Assembly: GCA_902541365.1 (NCBI GenBank) | Contig: CACBQK010000005.1 | Coordinates: 1-61,401, forward strand | DNA: 61,401 bases | Origin: an uncultured SAR86 cluster bacterium | GTDB lineage: Bacteria; Pseudomonadota; Gammaproteobacteria; Magnimaribacterales; D2472 | Direction: 5' to 3' | Shown: positions 1-10,015 of the stretch, one piece after another | Layout: every line of letters starts with the position of its first letter | Position numbering within the stretch: the first letter of the stretch is position 1 | Notes under the pieces: generated by a model | Seen by the model: only the letters and a program-made list of their open reading frames with translations | Database searches by the model: none | Told to the model about the DNA's origin: nothing | Made by a program: the position numbers and the translations under genes

Positions 1-258
1 GAAAAATAATCCCCTCAGGAAGAAACCTAATCCAAATAAAAAGGAGACTATACTCCAAACCCTGAAATACCAATTTTCGATATTGAGAATAAAAATTAGT
101 AATGCTAAGCCTGGAATGCCTATTGCAAGACCAACTCTTTTAGAAAGCTCATCATCATTAGCTATCTTTAAAAAGAAGCTAAACATAGCTCTACCAAAAA
201 GCAGCGCTGATAGACCTAAAGCTAAAAAAAGTATTGTAAAGAAATAATTTAGAGCCAT
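1..258 (-). CDS. Membrane protein, C-terminal part cut by window edge
   Basis: The reading frame opens at ATG 258 on the minus strand and runs off the left edge, giving 86 visible residues. They contain at least three hydrophobic stretches: near residues 4-20, 43-58 and 67-82. A short charged loop (NDDELSKR) lies between the first two. No family was recognised. The start overlaps the stop of the upstream alpha/beta hydrolase gene by 10 bases, so the two are probably translated from one message. It is most likely a small integral membrane protein. Function is unknown. Confidence 0.6.
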   Translation of the reverse strand, partial: MALNYFFTILFLALGLSALLFGRAMFSFFLKIANDDELSKRVGLAIGIPGLALLIFILNIENWYFRVWSIVSFLFGLGFFLRGLFF

Positions 259-1139
259 TTACTTATAGTTTCTTTTATTATTTTAATAACCTCTTTTGGA
301 GCATCTATAGGAACGTGATGGGCTGCATTGTCAATTGAAACGAATTCCATATTTTCTTTAAATGTTGATTGCATATACTCCAAAATCTTTGAACCCATGA
401 GCAAGCTTTTTCCTCCAGCTATAAAGAGAGAAGGGCATTTAAAAATATATTCATATCCTTTGGGCCTTCCTAATTTATAGAAAAGACTGTCATCAAATTT
501 CCATCTCCAACCCTCTTCAGTCTCTTTTACTGAATACTCAGCAACATACCTTAAATACCAATCATTTTCACACTCTTGTTTAGGCATGAGTCTAAACCTC
601 CCAAGTATTGTTTTCTTATCTGGATAGTATTTGATCAATCTAAGTGGACCAGAGCCAACATGCTTATCATACTCATAGTCTGGAGGTCTAACAGGCGTAT
701 CAATCATAATGATCCCAGAAATTTTTGATGGCTTCTCAGTAGCCACGAAACCAGCTATATGACCCCCAAGAGAGTGCCCAACAAGAAAAACATTATTTGT
801 AATATTTTCTTGTTCTAAAATCGATAGAATACTTTCACCAAAAACTTCATAGCTATACTCATCTCTGTGATCAGAGTCTCCCATTCCTGGTAAGTCTGGC
901 GCAATAACTCTATATTCATCTGAAATAAATGGGGCTATTGGATCCCACCAATTTTTAGAAGCACCAGTTCCATGGATTAATACAATAGTTTTATCATTTG
1001 TACCCTTGCCCCAACATTTATAACTTACATTGCCAAGCTCTGCTTTCAATACTTTTACGTCTGATTTTGAAACAATTGCATTTTGAAACCACTCAGGGGC
1101 ATTCGATATATCTTTTTTAAGATTGTCAGTAATGTTCAT
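249..1139 (-). CDS. Alpha/beta hydrolase
   Basis: This is a 296-residue alpha/beta-hydrolase-fold protein. The oxyanion-hole motif HGTGASKNWW lies near residues 56-65. The nucleophile elbow GHSLGG puts the catalytic serine at residue 123. A late histidine in NAAHHVPIDAP completes the expected Ser-Asp-His triad. There is no signal peptide, so it probably acts in the cytoplasm on an ester, lactone or similar substrate. The fold is clear but the substrate cannot be read from the sequence. It is transcribed leftward into the membrane gene and is divergent from the Nudix gene 41 bases away. Confidence 0.85.
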   Translation of the reverse strand: MNITDNLKKDISNAPEWFQNAIVSKSDVKVLKAELGNVSYKCWGKGTNDKTIVLIHGTGASKNWWDPIAPFISDEYRVIAPDLPGMGDSDHRDEYSYEVFGESILSILEQENITNNVFLVGHSLGGHIAGFVATEKPSKISGIIMIDTPVRPPDYEYDKHVGSGPLRLIKYYPDKKTILGRFRLMPKQECENDWYLRYVAEYSVKETEEGWRWKFDDSLFYKLGRPKGYEYIFKCPSLFIAGGKSLLMGSKILEYMQSTFKENMEFVSIDNAAHHVPIDAPKEVIKIIKETISKWL

Positions 1140-1180
1140 TGAGGCTATTCTAATCTAGAAACAAAAAATTTTCTTAAATA

Positions 1181-1966
1181 ATGAGTTTAATTCCGGCTGC
1201 AACAGTCCTATTGTTAAGACAAAACAATAATGATATGGAGGTTTTGCTTGTAGAGCGTTCAAGTAATACAGCATTTGGAGATTTATATGTATTTCCGGGA
1301 GGCAAAGTGGATTCTGAAGATAATTTTTCAGATAAGCTTAGTTTCCACTCCGATTTAGATGATGCAGATTGTTCAAAATTACTTGATATAGAAGATGGTG
1401 GTGCATCTTTTTGGGTTGCTTGTATTAGAGAATGTTTTGAAGAAGTTGGAGTACTTTTGGCAAGAAAAAAAGATGGATCGATGATCGATTTAAATAACAA
1501 GGATAAGGATAAATTTGTTGACTATAGAGATAGATTAATTTCTAACAAGGTTTCTTTTCTGGAGATTTGTGAAAGGGAAAATCTTTTTTTTGAAACAACT
1601 AATATTGTTCCTTTCTCTCATTGGATAACTCCAGATATTGAAACAAAAAGATTTGATACGAGATTCTTTGCTGCGGAAATGCCAAAAGATCAACCAATCT
1701 TGCATGATGGGAATGAGCTCACAAATAGCTTATGGATTACTCCAAAGGAGGCAATTAAAAAAGCATGGAATGGTGAGATAAAGATGATTTTACCAACTTC
1801 AAAAAATTTAGAGCAAACCTTTGATTTTGATTCCACAAATGAATTAATATCTTTTTATAAAAAAAAGGGATCTTCAGAGATCAAACCAATTTTGCCTAAA
1901 TTTAAGAAAGTTGATGGCAGGTGGGAAGGTCGATTGCCAGGTGATGAGGAGTATGAAGATTTTTAA
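1181..1966 (+). CDS. Nudix hydrolase (NUDT19-like)
   Basis: This 261-residue protein resembles the NUDT19 branch of Nudix hydrolases, which cleave nucleoside-diphosphate derivatives such as CoA species. The N-terminus has the strand typical of the family (AATVLLLR, then LLVERS), followed by VFPGGKVD. The helix ACIRECFEEVGVLL carries the RExxEE metal-binding core near residues 81-94. A long insertion separates the GGK glycines from that helix, as in NUDT19 and unlike MutT. It is followed after 2 bases by a metallo-hydrolase gene, so the pair is probably co-transcribed. The substrate is inferred only at family level. Confidence 0.82.
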   Translation: MSLIPAATVLLLRQNNNDMEVLLVERSSNTAFGDLYVFPGGKVDSEDNFSDKLSFHSDLDDADCSKLLDIEDGGASFWVACIRECFEEVGVLLARKKDGSMIDLNNKDKDKFVDYRDRLISNKVSFLEICERENLFFETTNIVPFSHWITPDIETKRFDTRFFAAEMPKDQPILHDGNELTNSLWITPKEAIKKAWNGEIKMILPTSKNLEQTFDFDSTNELISFYKKKGSSEIKPILPKFKKVDGRWEGRLPGDEEYEDF

Positions 1967-1968
1967 CG

Positions 1969-2781
1969 ATGGAAAAAGATAATTTATTAAAGAAAATAAC
2001 TTCACCAAATGGGGGTATTTTTACTGGCGCAGGGACAAATTCCTACCTTATTGGCAAAAAAGATATAACCTTAGTAGATCCTGGCCCAAATATACCAAAG
2101 CATTTAGATAAGCTCGTTGAGATAGCAGATAACAACATTAAAAGGATTCTCGTAACTCATACTCACATGGATCACTCGCCAGGAGCCAAACCTCTTGCCG
2201 AACGTCTATCTATTCCTTGCTACGGAAAATTGGTTGAGAATGATTTTTCAATTCAAGACGAGTCCTTCAAACCAGATTTTATATTGTCAGAAGATGAGCA
2301 TATTAAAACTGAAGAATATACGATTAAGCCAATCCATACACCTGGTCATGCATCTAATCATTATTGTTTTTTAATTGATGAAATTAAATGTTTATTGAGT
2401 GGCGATCATATAATGGATGGATCTACAGTTGTTATTGCGCCAAAAGATGGCAATATGAATGAATACATTTCTTCGCTTAAAAAGCTTAATGATTTTTCTT
2501 TTGATTCAATTGCACCTGGCCATGGTAATTATATTGATAATCCTTATGAAATTATTCAGTGGACTATTCAACACAGGCTAGATAGAGAAGAAAAAGTTTA
2601 TAAGAAGCTTTCTGAGCTTGGAGCTGTTGGAATTAACCGTTTATTAATTTCAGTTTATGACGACGTAAATCCAAAACTGCTTCCCATTGCAAAATGGAGT
2701 CTTGAAGCACATTTAATAAAGCTTATTGAAGACAAAAGAGTTGTTCTTGAAAAAAGAAAATATAGAGCTTTAACAGACTAA
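1969..2781 (+). CDS. Metallo-beta-lactamase-fold hydrolase (LACTB2-like)
   Basis: This 270-residue protein has the metal-binding signature THTHMDHS, with H64, H66, D68 and H69. A later histidine lies in HTPGHA, an Asp in SGDHIMDG and a histidine in APGHGNYI. The C-terminal third looks like the winged-helix extension of LACTB2-type enzymes, which include endoribonucleases and thioester hydrolases. The gene starts 2 bases after the Nudix stop. It ends convergently with the lipoprotein gene, sharing the four bases CTAA as two opposing stop codons. The fold is certain, the substrate is not. Confidence 0.82.
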   Translation: MEKDNLLKKITSPNGGIFTGAGTNSYLIGKKDITLVDPGPNIPKHLDKLVEIADNNIKRILVTHTHMDHSPGAKPLAERLSIPCYGKLVENDFSIQDESFKPDFILSEDEHIKTEEYTIKPIHTPGHASNHYCFLIDEIKCLLSGDHIMDGSTVVIAPKDGNMNEYISSLKKLNDFSFDSIAPGHGNYIDNPYEIIQWTIQHRLDREEKVYKKLSELGAVGINRLLISVYDDVNPKLLPIAKWSLEAHLIKLIEDKRVVLEKRKYRALTD

Positions 2782-3173
2782 GTGCACTTATAATAATTCT
2801 CTGAATCTCCTCCAATATTAGGTTCACACTTAATTTTCAGCTCATTTTCCTCTTCAAGCTTAATTTCCTCTCCTTTTTTAGGCACTAATTTGAGCTGATT
2901 TTCTTTATTTAATCTTTCTTCTTCACTTTGAGCTTCAATAGAAGCACTTGTTCTATCGACGCAATCAAAGTAATCATCTCTGTTGAGGTATTCATGCTTG
3001 TCTTGTCTTGAAACCATCCTTGGACCATTATCTGGATTCTGCATGCATGATGTTTGCACATAACCTATTTTATTTTCGCCAACGATATCCACAAGAGGGT
3101 CATTTTTGGGAGTTGAAGAGCAAGAGAAAAGAAATATTATCGATAAAGAAAAAATGACAGCTAATCTATTCAT
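2778..3173 (-). CDS. Small lipoprotein, unknown function
   Basis: This 131-residue protein starts with a hydrophobic signal segment ending in LFSC, a lipobox with the lipidated Cys at residue 18. After cleavage it would be a lipid-anchored envelope protein. The mature part has four further cysteines (in TSCMQ, FDCVD, KCEPN and the last residues YKCT), so two disulfides are possible. A charged Glu/Lys-rich segment lies around residues 82-112. No known family was recognised. It overlaps the end of acs by 4 bases and is the last gene of a leftward seven-gene run. Confidence 0.65.
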   Translation of the reverse strand: MNRLAVIFSLSIIFLFSCSSTPKNDPLVDIVGENKIGYVQTSCMQNPDNGPRMVSRQDKHEYLNRDDYFDCVDRTSASIEAQSEEERLNKENQLKLVPKKGEEIKLEEENELKIKCEPNIGGDSENYYKCT

Positions 3174-5098
3174 AAACTTTTTTTATTATTTATAAGATCA
3201 GAAACCACAGCAGGTTCAGCAAGTGTTGTCGTATCACCTAAGTTTTCGAAATCACCTTCAGCAACTTTACGTAATATTCTTCTCATAATCTTGCCTGATC
3301 TAGTTTTTGGTAGACCGGGAGCATTTTGAATTAAGTCAGGTTTTGCAATAGGGCCAATTTCTTTGCCAACAAAGTTTCTTAATTCTGCTGATAACTCATC
3401 TGAAAATTCTTCATCTACCATTAAAGTAACAAAAGCATATATGCCTTGTCCTTTTATTGGGTGCTCAAAGCCCACTACAGCAGCTTCAGCTACAACTGGA
3501 TGCAGAACAAGCGCACTTTCAACTTCAGCTGTTCCAAGCCTATGCCCAGAAACATTAAGAACATCATCAACTCTTCCAGTAATCCAAAAGTAACCATCTT
3601 CATCCCTTTTTGCACCGTCACCTGTAAAGTAAATATTGCTATAGGTTGAAAAATAAGTATCAATCATTCTCTGGTGATCGTTATAAACACTTCTAATTTG
3701 ACTGGGCCATGAAGACTCAATCACCAGATTACCCGATGCTTCTCCTGACTGTTGAATACCATTTTCATCATACAGCTCAGGTCTTACACCAAAAAATGGT
3801 AATGTTGCAGAGCCAGGTTTTGTTGGTGTAATGCCTGCAATCGGAGAGATAAGGACTGAACCAGTTTCTGTTTGCCACCATGTATCAATAACTTCACAAG
3901 ATTTATTTCCTACAACTGAGTAATACCAGTCCCATGCTTCAGGATTTATTGGTTCACCGACAGTACCCAGAACTTTAATCGATTTTCTCGAGGTACTTCC
4001 AACAAATTCATCTCCTAGAGACATCAAAGCTCTTATGGCAGTTGGGGCAGTATAAAAAATATTTATTTCATGCTCATCGCATATTTCCCAACATCTGGAT
4101 GCAGTTGGATATGTAGGCACGCCTTCAAACATAAGTGAAGTAGCTCCATTTGATAAGGGACCATAAAGAATATAAGTATGTCCAGTAATCCAGCCAACAT
4201 CTGCTGTGCACCAATATTTATCATTTTCATTGAATCCAAATAAATACTTAAAAGAGATATGTGCTCCTAAAAGATACCCAGCCGTTGTGTGTAAAACTCC
4301 TTTTGGCTTTCCCGTTGATCCAGATGTGTAAAGAATAAAGAGTGGATCTTCAGAATCCATCGGCTCAGGCTCGCAAACGTCATCAACTTTATCTTTTAGT
4401 TCATGAAACCAAAGATCTCTATCCTCAAACCAATTAATTTTTCCACCACTTCGGTTAACAACGATGACATTCTTAACATCAGGGCAATTTATTAGGGCTT
4501 TATCAACATTATCTTTTAAAGGAACCTTTTTACCGCCTCGAACACCTTCATCAGCAGTAATAACAATTCTACAATCAGCATCCAAAATTCTATCCTTTAA
4601 AGATTCTGGAGAAAATCCACCGAAAACAACTGAGTGGATCGCACCAATTCTTGCACATGCAAACATTGCAAATGCAGCTTCAGGAATCATCGGCATATAA
4701 ATACAAACTCTGGAGCCTTTTTTAATTTGAAGTGTTTTAAGGATATTTGCAAACCTGCAAACCTCAGAGTGTAATTCTTTGAAAGTTATCTCTTTAGAAT
4801 TTCCTGGCTCATCACCTTCCCAAATTAAGGCAACCTTATCGCCATTTTTTTCAAGGTGTCTATCAATACAGTTGAGCGTTATGTTTGTTTTTCCTCCAAC
4901 AAACCATTTAGTTTCCTGGAATTCAGAGTTATGTACCTCTTTAAAATCTTCAATCCATGAAATATTTTCTTTTGCCAGATTGCCAAAGAATTTTTCAGGA
5001 TTCTCAATTGACTCTTTATATAGACTTAAGTATTCATCAAAATCTTTTATATGCGGGTTTGAAAATCCGGGATTAGGATTATAAATTTCTTGTGTCAT
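3170..5098 (-). CDS. acs: Acetyl-coenzyme A synthetase
   Basis: This 642-residue enzyme has the usual length for AMP-forming acetyl-CoA synthetase, which converts acetate, ATP and CoA to acetyl-CoA. Family motifs are present in order: the adenylate-forming P-loop [11 protein letters not shown], the acetate-pocket segment DTWWQTETG, the hinge region [18 protein letters not shown], and the C-terminal [11 protein letters not shown]. The lysine of the last motif is the residue acetylated by Pat-type regulators in other bacteria. The gene sits one base from the deoxynucleoside kinase gene and overlaps the lipoprotein gene. It is consistent with acetate scavenging. Confidence 0.96.
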   Translation of the reverse strand: MTQEIYNPNPGFSNPHIKDFDEYLSLYKESIENPEKFFGNLAKENISWIEDFKEVHNSEFQETKWFVGGKTNITLNCIDRHLEKNGDKVALIWEGDEPGNSKEITFKELHSEVCRFANILKTLQIKKGSRVCIYMPMIPEAAFAMFACARIGAIHSVVFGGFSPESLKDRILDADCRIVITADEGVRGGKKVPLKDNVDKALINCPDVKNVIVVNRSGGKINWFEDRDLWFHELKDKVDDVCEPEPMDSEDPLFILYTSGSTGKPKGVLHTTAGYLLGAHISFKYLFGFNENDKYWCTADVGWITGHTYILYGPLSNGATSLMFEGVPTYPTASRCWEICDEHEINIFYTAPTAIRALMSLGDEFVGSTSRKSIKVLGTVGEPINPEAWDWYYSVVGNKSCEVIDTWWQTETGSVLISPIAGITPTKPGSATLPFFGVRPELYDENGIQQSGEASGNLVIESSWPSQIRSVYNDHQRMIDTYFSTYSNIYFTGDGAKRDEDGYFWITGRVDDVLNVSGHRLGTAEVESALVLHPVVAEAAVVGFEHPIKGQGIYAFVTLMVDEEFSDELSAELRNFVGKEIGPIAKPDLIQNAPGLPKTRSGKIMRRILRKVAEGDFENLGDTTTLAEPAVVSDLINNKKSL

Positions 5099-5099
5099 C

Positions 5100-5765
5100 T
5101 TAAAGAATAGATGGTTGGGGATTTATAAAAGTCTTTCCTTTTGGATTGGACATAATTTTTGTAACCAACATCTCATAATCTTCTTCATTCTCTTCGAAGT
5201 TTATGTCAGCAGCATTAACAATCAGAACTGGCGCCTTTTCATAGTCTAAAAAGAATCGGGAATAAGCTTCATTGATTTTTGTTAAGTATTCATAAGTAAG
5301 ATATTGCTCGTATTCATTGCCTCTTTTATCAATTCTTCCCATCAATACTTCAACAGGTGCTTGAAGATAAATGACCAGATCTGGTGTCGGCGAGTCAAGA
5401 GTTAAGTGTTCGTAAACTTTGTCATAAAGCTTCATTTCCTCTGCCGATAAGACCACTTCAGCAAACAGTCTATCTTTCTCCAATATAAAATCAGCAACCC
5501 TAACTGGTTCAAACAAGCTTCTCTGTTTCAACTCTTCCATTTGCTGAACTCTTTGAAATAAGAAGAATAATTGAGCAGCGAGCGCAGACTGTGTTGGATT
5601 TTTATAAGATGCTTCTAAAAAGGGGTTTTCAGCTGGCATTTCAAGCAAAATGTCATAGTTAAAAGATTTTGCAAGCTTATTTGCCAGGGTAGTTTTTCCA
5701 ACCCCAATTGGCCCTTCAACAGCAATATATTTAGGTAAAGGGTCTTCTTTATATGCTAATTTCAT
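5100..5765 (-). CDS. Deoxynucleoside kinase (dGK/dAK family)
   Basis: This 221-residue protein begins with a P-loop, GPIGVGKTT, at residues 18-26. Downstream are an Asp-Arg pair in the EKDRLFAE segment and an arginine-rich lid-like region ([14 protein letters not shown]). This pattern is the deoxyadenosine/deoxyguanosine kinase family, which phosphorylates salvaged deoxynucleosides. In many gammaproteobacteria folK follows pcnB; here this kinase holds that place and folK is absent from the run. A second salvage kinase, adenosine-kinase-like, lies two genes upstream. Exact substrate preference cannot be read. Confidence 0.85.
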   Translation of the reverse strand: MKLAYKEDPLPKYIAVEGPIGVGKTTLANKLAKSFNYDILLEMPAENPFLEASYKNPTQSALAAQLFFLFQRVQQMEELKQRSLFEPVRVADFILEKDRLFAEVVLSAEEMKLYDKVYEHLTLDSPTPDLVIYLQAPVEVLMGRIDKRGNEYEQYLTYEYLTKINEAYSRFFLDYEKAPVLIVNAADINFEENEEDYEMLVTKIMSNPKGKTFINPQPSIL

Positions 5766-5784
5766 AAAATATATAAAAATTAGA

Positions 5785-7098
5785 TTATCTTAATTCTTCA
5801 GAAAATCCAAATTCTTTTCCCTCACCCTTTCTTGGGTTGAAATTTCCCTCACCTTCTGCAATTTTTCTTACTTTTCCAATCATTTTTTCCTTGGATTTAG
5901 TATCTGCATGCTGAAAGCTTGTCCACCACTTCCCGAGATCTGATTTATCTTTTGAGGCTTTCTCTCTGATTAAGAGGAAATCATATCCAGCTCTAAATCT
6001 TGGATGCTTAATTATCTTATTAGGATTATTTTTTAGTCTATCATTTAATTTTAATTGCAAATACCAGATGTCTTTTATGTAGCTAGAGAATTTTCTTGGG
6101 ATGGCAGTAATTCTTTGCTGTTCAGCGATAATAGAGTCCATAGATCTAAAAAATTTTCTAACATTAATCCCGTTATCAAAAGAGCATCTTTCAATTAACC
6201 TTGGCCATAAGATTGCTGCAAGAAGGAACCCTGGAGTAATAGATTTACCATCTCTATACCTTTTATCAGTATTTTTGAATGATTCATCATAAACTTTGTT
6301 TCCAGAATACTTTTTTTCTAAGTTAAGCAGATATTTTGCAATACCAAAAGATTGAAGTTTTTTATAATTTTCATACCCATGCCCATTCAAAAAGATTTTA
6401 CAGAACTCATCAAACAATCTTGCATTAGAGATGTTGCCTAAAAGGTCTCCTCTTTCATAAATAGCTTCTTTTACTTTGCTATCTAGTTTGAAATTAAGTT
6501 TAGTTGCAAACCTTATAGCCCTTAGACTTCTCACCGGATCTTCTTCAAATCTATATAAAGGATCTCCTATAGAAATTATTTTCTTTTCTTTAACGTGTTG
6601 AGCGCCATCATGGAAGTCTTTAAAAGTATTACTTATTGGACAAAAGTAAATAGCATTTATTGTGAAATCTCTTCTATTGCAATCATCCTCAATATTACCC
6701 CAGATATTGTCCCTGATTATTTTCCCAGCATCATCCTTAATGAGATCATTTTCTATAGTTGTACTATTTTTATCGAGACCAGCTCTAAATGTTGCAACTT
6801 CTATTATCTGCTTTCCTTTATATATATGAACTAACTGAAATCTTTTCCCAATAATTCTTGAAGCTTTAAAAATTTTCCTAATCTCTTTTGGCTCAGCATT
6901 AGTAGCGATATCAAAATCCTTTGGTTTAATATTGGCTAACAAATCTCTGACACAACCACCAACAAGGTAAGCTTCATAGTTATGATCTTGAAGCTTATTG
7001 ATAATCTCTACAGCAAAAGGACTTATGCTTTTCCAATCCTTAGAGCTAACAGGCGATTTATTACTGTTGGTTTTTTTAAAGAGATTCTTAATTATCAA
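5785..7098 (-). CDS. pcnB: Poly(A) polymerase I
   Basis: This 437-residue protein belongs to the class II nucleotidyltransferase family shared by PcnB and CCA-adding enzymes. The motif LVGGCVRDLL is at residues 45-54, and the metal-binding pair D61/D63 lies in DFDIAT. The RRDFTINA motif follows. The length and the basic C-terminus (NPRKGEGKEFG and surroundings) match PcnB, which adds 3' poly(A) tails that target RNA for decay. It lies 2 bases downstream of the adenosine kinase gene and 19 bases upstream of the deoxynucleoside kinase gene. A CCA-adding role is less likely given the length and the placement next to small kinases. Confidence 0.88.
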   Translation of the reverse strand: MIIKNLFKKTNSNKSPVSSKDWKSISPFAVEIINKLQDHNYEAYLVGGCVRDLLANIKPKDFDIATNAEPKEIRKIFKASRIIGKRFQLVHIYKGKQIIEVATFRAGLDKNSTTIENDLIKDDAGKIIRDNIWGNIEDDCNRRDFTINAIYFCPISNTFKDFHDGAQHVKEKKIISIGDPLYRFEEDPVRSLRAIRFATKLNFKLDSKVKEAIYERGDLLGNISNARLFDEFCKIFLNGHGYENYKKLQSFGIAKYLLNLEKKYSGNKVYDESFKNTDKRYRDGKSITPGFLLAAILWPRLIERCSFDNGINVRKFFRSMDSIIAEQQRITAIPRKFSSYIKDIWYLQLKLNDRLKNNPNKIIKHPRFRAGYDFLLIREKASKDKSDLGKWWTSFQHADTKSKEKMIGKVRKIAEGEGNFNPRKGEGKEFGFSEELR

Positions 7099-7100
7099 GT

Positions 7101-8093
7101 TTATAAATTTTCTAAGAGATCTTGGTATTCCTCTTTTTTAAGACGTGGGCCAAATGTTTGTACTATTTTTGAAGCTGCTAAGTTAGCAAATGCGCCGCAT
7201 TCATGAAGCTCTTTACCGCTCAGCATTGCATGCATAAATGCACCTGCGAACATGTCGCCAGCTCCGTTTGTGTCAATTGCCTCAACCTCAAACCCATTAC
7301 TTTTAATAACATCTCCATCAGTAATAATAAAACTGCCATTAGGCCCATCAGTAATTATGGTAGTGAAATCTTTTTCTTTTAAGACTTCTATTGCGTCATC
7401 TATGTTATCGGTTTCGGTAAGAGCCAATGCCTCGTCATGATTACCAAAAACGAAGTCGATTCCATATGAAAGTATTTTTTCAAACTTCTCTCGAAAACCA
7501 TGAACAATGCCATCATTTGATAGAGATAATGCTTTTTTAGTTCCAAAACCCACTAAAGAATCAAGAGATTTTGTAACAGAGTTAAAGTTAGAATCGCTGG
7601 TTACTATATAGCCTTCTATGTAGAAGATTTTAGATTTTTGAAGATACTCAAAATTTATATCTTTCTCACTTAAATGCTCACTAATTCCAAGGGTGCTGCA
7701 CATAGTTCTTGCTGCATCAGGGGTAACAAGAACAAGACATTTTCCTGTTGGAGTATTTTGATCATTTGAGCTAATACCAATGTGATCAACTCCAGCCTCT
7801 GATAGACTTTTTAGGTATTTATTACCATCTTCATCATCATTCAATTTACAAACATGATGACAGGAAGAGCCGAAATAAGATGCAGCAACTAATGAATTGG
7901 TAGCAGAGCCACCACAGTCAACAACTGACTCAAGATTTAATAGCAAAAGCTTATCCAATATAGCATTTTGCTCTTCTCTTGATTGAATAACCATCTCGTC
8001 TGGTTTCATACCAATTTCGTCAAGAAAATCTTGCTCAATCTTAAACTGAGTATCAACCAATGCATTACCTATTGCCGCTATATCATGCGCCAT
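7101..8093 (-). CDS. PfkB-family adenosine kinase
   Basis: This 330-residue sugar/nucleoside kinase of the PfkB family carries the signature DTNGAGDMFAGAF near residue 274, with the catalytic base D280. The N-terminal region VDCGGSATNSLVAASYFG is the substrate-binding glycine motif of the family. Overall it resembles proteobacterial adenosine kinase-like proteins rather than fructokinases. Phosphorylation of adenosine or a related nucleoside is the best guess. It overlaps hemL by 11 bases and sits 2 bases from pcnB. Confidence 0.83.
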   Translation of the reverse strand: MAHDIAAIGNALVDTQFKIEQDFLDEIGMKPDEMVIQSREEQNAILDKLLLLNLESVVDCGGSATNSLVAASYFGSSCHHVCKLNDDEDGNKYLKSLSEAGVDHIGISSNDQNTPTGKCLVLVTPDAARTMCSTLGISEHLSEKDINFEYLQKSKIFYIEGYIVTSDSNFNSVTKSLDSLVGFGTKKALSLSNDGIVHGFREKFEKILSYGIDFVFGNHDEALALTETDNIDDAIEVLKEKDFTTIITDGPNGSFIITDGDVIKSNGFEVEAIDTNGAGDMFAGAFMHAMLSGKELHECGAFANLAASKIVQTFGPRLKKEEYQDLLENL

Positions 8094-9366
8094 ATATCAC
8101 CTTTACCTTATTTATTACCTCATCAAGAATCTTTTTAGTATGCTTTGTTGAGATAAATCCAGCTTCATATTTTGATGGAGCAAAGTATATACCTTGATTT
8201 AGACAGTCTTTAAAAAAACTTTCAAAATACTTATCGCTCGACGCGCTTACATCATCAAAGTTATTTGGAAATTCGTCTGTGAAGAAGAATCCAAACATTC
8301 CACCAATTTGATTAAAAGAGAAGGGTATTTCTTTTTTAAACATCTCATTTTTAATATTTGTTAATAGATAGCTGGCATTTGCCTCAAGCTCATCATAAGG
8401 ATTTGTTTTTATAAGCTCATTAATGAGACATTTTCCAGCAGCAACTGCTAGAGGATTGCCTGAAAGAGTACCTGCCTGATAAACGGGTCCTTCTGGTGCG
8501 AGAAAGTTCATTATTTTGGCCTTGCCACCAAATGCTCCTACAGGAAGTCCTCCGCCTATAACTTTTCCTAAAGCAGTTAGGTCTGGCGTGATTCCATATA
8601 ATTCTTGAGCTCCTCCTAAAGATACTCGAAAGCCTGTCATTACCTCATCAAAGATTAATACCGAACCGCTTTCATTTGTTTTGGTCCTCAGAGTTTCTAA
8701 AAAATCTTTATCTCCAGGAATAAAACCCATATTTCCAGCAATTGGTTCAATTATAACTGCCGCAAGCTCACTTTTAATTGACTCAAAGACTTCTAAAAAA
8801 GCATTTATGTCATTGTAGGGGACACTTATGGTATGTCTTGCAAGTTCTTCAGGTATACCTGGAGAGTCGGGTAGCCCAAAAGTCGATACTCCTGAACCTG
8901 CTTTTATAAGCAGAGAATCTACATGACCATGATAACAGCCGGTAAATTTAATAATTTTGTTGCGACCTGTATATCCTCTAGCCAACCTTATGCAGCTCAT
9001 TGTTGCTTCTGTTCCAGAATTTACCATTCTAATTTTTTCGATAGAGGGCATTACCGTTCTAATTAACTCGCCTATAGATGTTTCTGCTTCTGTTGGAGCC
9101 CCATAACTTGTTCCTAAGTCAGCCTGATCCTTGATTGCTTTTATTATTTTTGGATTACTGTGACCTAAAATCATTGGACCCCAAGATCCAATAAAGTCTA
9201 CATAATCATTTCCATCAACATCATGAAGATATGCTCCAGAGGCGCTCTTAATAAAAATAGGAGTACTATTAACATTCCCAAATGCTCTTACAGGTGAATT
9301 TACACCCCCAGGCATTACCGCTTTTGCTTTATTAAAAAGAGACTTAGATTTATTCGTTTTACTCAA
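8083..9366 (-). CDS. hemL: Glutamate-1-semialdehyde 2,1-aminomutase
   Basis: This 427-residue PLP enzyme makes 5-aminolevulinate in the C5 heme pathway. Typical features are PGGVNSPVRAF at the N-terminus, MVNSGTEATMSCIRLARG, the phosphate-site CYHGHVD, FDEVMTGFRV, and TALGKVIGGGLPVGAFGG with the PLP lysine near residue 267. Length and motifs match HemL closely. It follows thiE with an 8-base overlap, a pairing also known from Pseudomonas. Two other heme genes, hemG and hemE, lie elsewhere in the window. Confidence 0.97.
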   Translation of the reverse strand: MSKTNKSKSLFNKAKAVMPGGVNSPVRAFGNVNSTPIFIKSASGAYLHDVDGNDYVDFIGSWGPMILGHSNPKIIKAIKDQADLGTSYGAPTEAETSIGELIRTVMPSIEKIRMVNSGTEATMSCIRLARGYTGRNKIIKFTGCYHGHVDSLLIKAGSGVSTFGLPDSPGIPEELARHTISVPYNDINAFLEVFESIKSELAAVIIEPIAGNMGFIPGDKDFLETLRTKTNESGSVLIFDEVMTGFRVSLGGAQELYGITPDLTALGKVIGGGLPVGAFGGKAKIMNFLAPEGPVYQAGTLSGNPLAVAAGKCLINELIKTNPYDELEANASYLLTNIKNEMFKKEIPFSFNQIGGMFGFFFTDEFPNNFDDVSASSDKYFESFFKDCLNQGIYFAPSKYEAGFISTKHTKKILDEVINKVKVIYGA

Positions 9367-9991
9367 AATTAAAGTTGTTTACAAAAAAGCTTGCTGATTT
9401 AGCAATATCTTGTGAGTTAAAAATAGCATTACTTAAAGCAATCATATCAAAATTTAGCTCAGCAACCTCGTGAAAGTTTTCATTACTTATTCCACCAATA
9501 ATTGCTTTATTAGAAACATTAAACTTATTTATTAGGTCTAAGTCACTTTTTTCAATTGGAATTGCTTCCTTCTTTGTTGAAGACTGAGAGAAGGCACCAA
9601 ATGAGACATAATTAGCACCTTCATTTATAGCTTTCTTTGCTTCTTCAATTGATGATTTACAGGTTTTACCAATAATAAGATTTTTGTATTTATTCCTAAC
9701 AGCATGAACTGATAAATCGGATTTGCCTAAATGGACGCCATCTGCCCCTAAGTCATGAGCAAGGTGTGGATAATCATTTATGATAGTAATTCCTTCTTTC
9801 TTTTTAATTTCTTTGATAAGAACTAAGAAAAAATCTTTCAGCTCTCTTGTTATTTCCTCTTTATAGCGGATTTGGAATATCTTTATCCCACAACCAAGAC
9901 ATATATTGATATCATGCAAAAGTTTTGTTTCATCGAACTTTGGAGGAGTTATTGCATAAATACCCTTTAATTTATCTTTAGCATCAATCAC
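9359..9991 (-). CDS. thiE: Thiamine-phosphate synthase
   Basis: This 210-residue TIM-barrel enzyme joins the pyrimidine and thiazole halves of thiamine. Family motifs are GIYAITPP at the N-terminus, FQIRYKE, INDYPHLAHDLGADGVHLGKSD, IGKTCKSS and YVSFGAFSQSSTKK. It is the first gene of the leftward run that continues into hemL. No TPP riboswitch is visible: only 24 bases separate it from divergent hemG. Confidence 0.94.
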   Translation of the reverse strand: MIDAKDKLKGIYAITPPKFDETKLLHDINICLGCGIKIFQIRYKEEITRELKDFFLVLIKEIKKKEGITIINDYPHLAHDLGADGVHLGKSDLSVHAVRNKYKNLIIGKTCKSSIEEAKKAINEGANYVSFGAFSQSSTKKEAIPIEKSDLDLINKFNVSNKAIIGGISNENFHEVAELNFDMIALSNAIFNSQDIAKSASFFVNNFNFE

Positions 9992-10015
9992 GATATAAAA
10001 TATAACAGAATAGAA

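Noticed and set aside
9992-10015. TPP riboswitch before thiE
   Set aside because: Only 24 bases lie between thiE and hemG, too short for a riboswitch.
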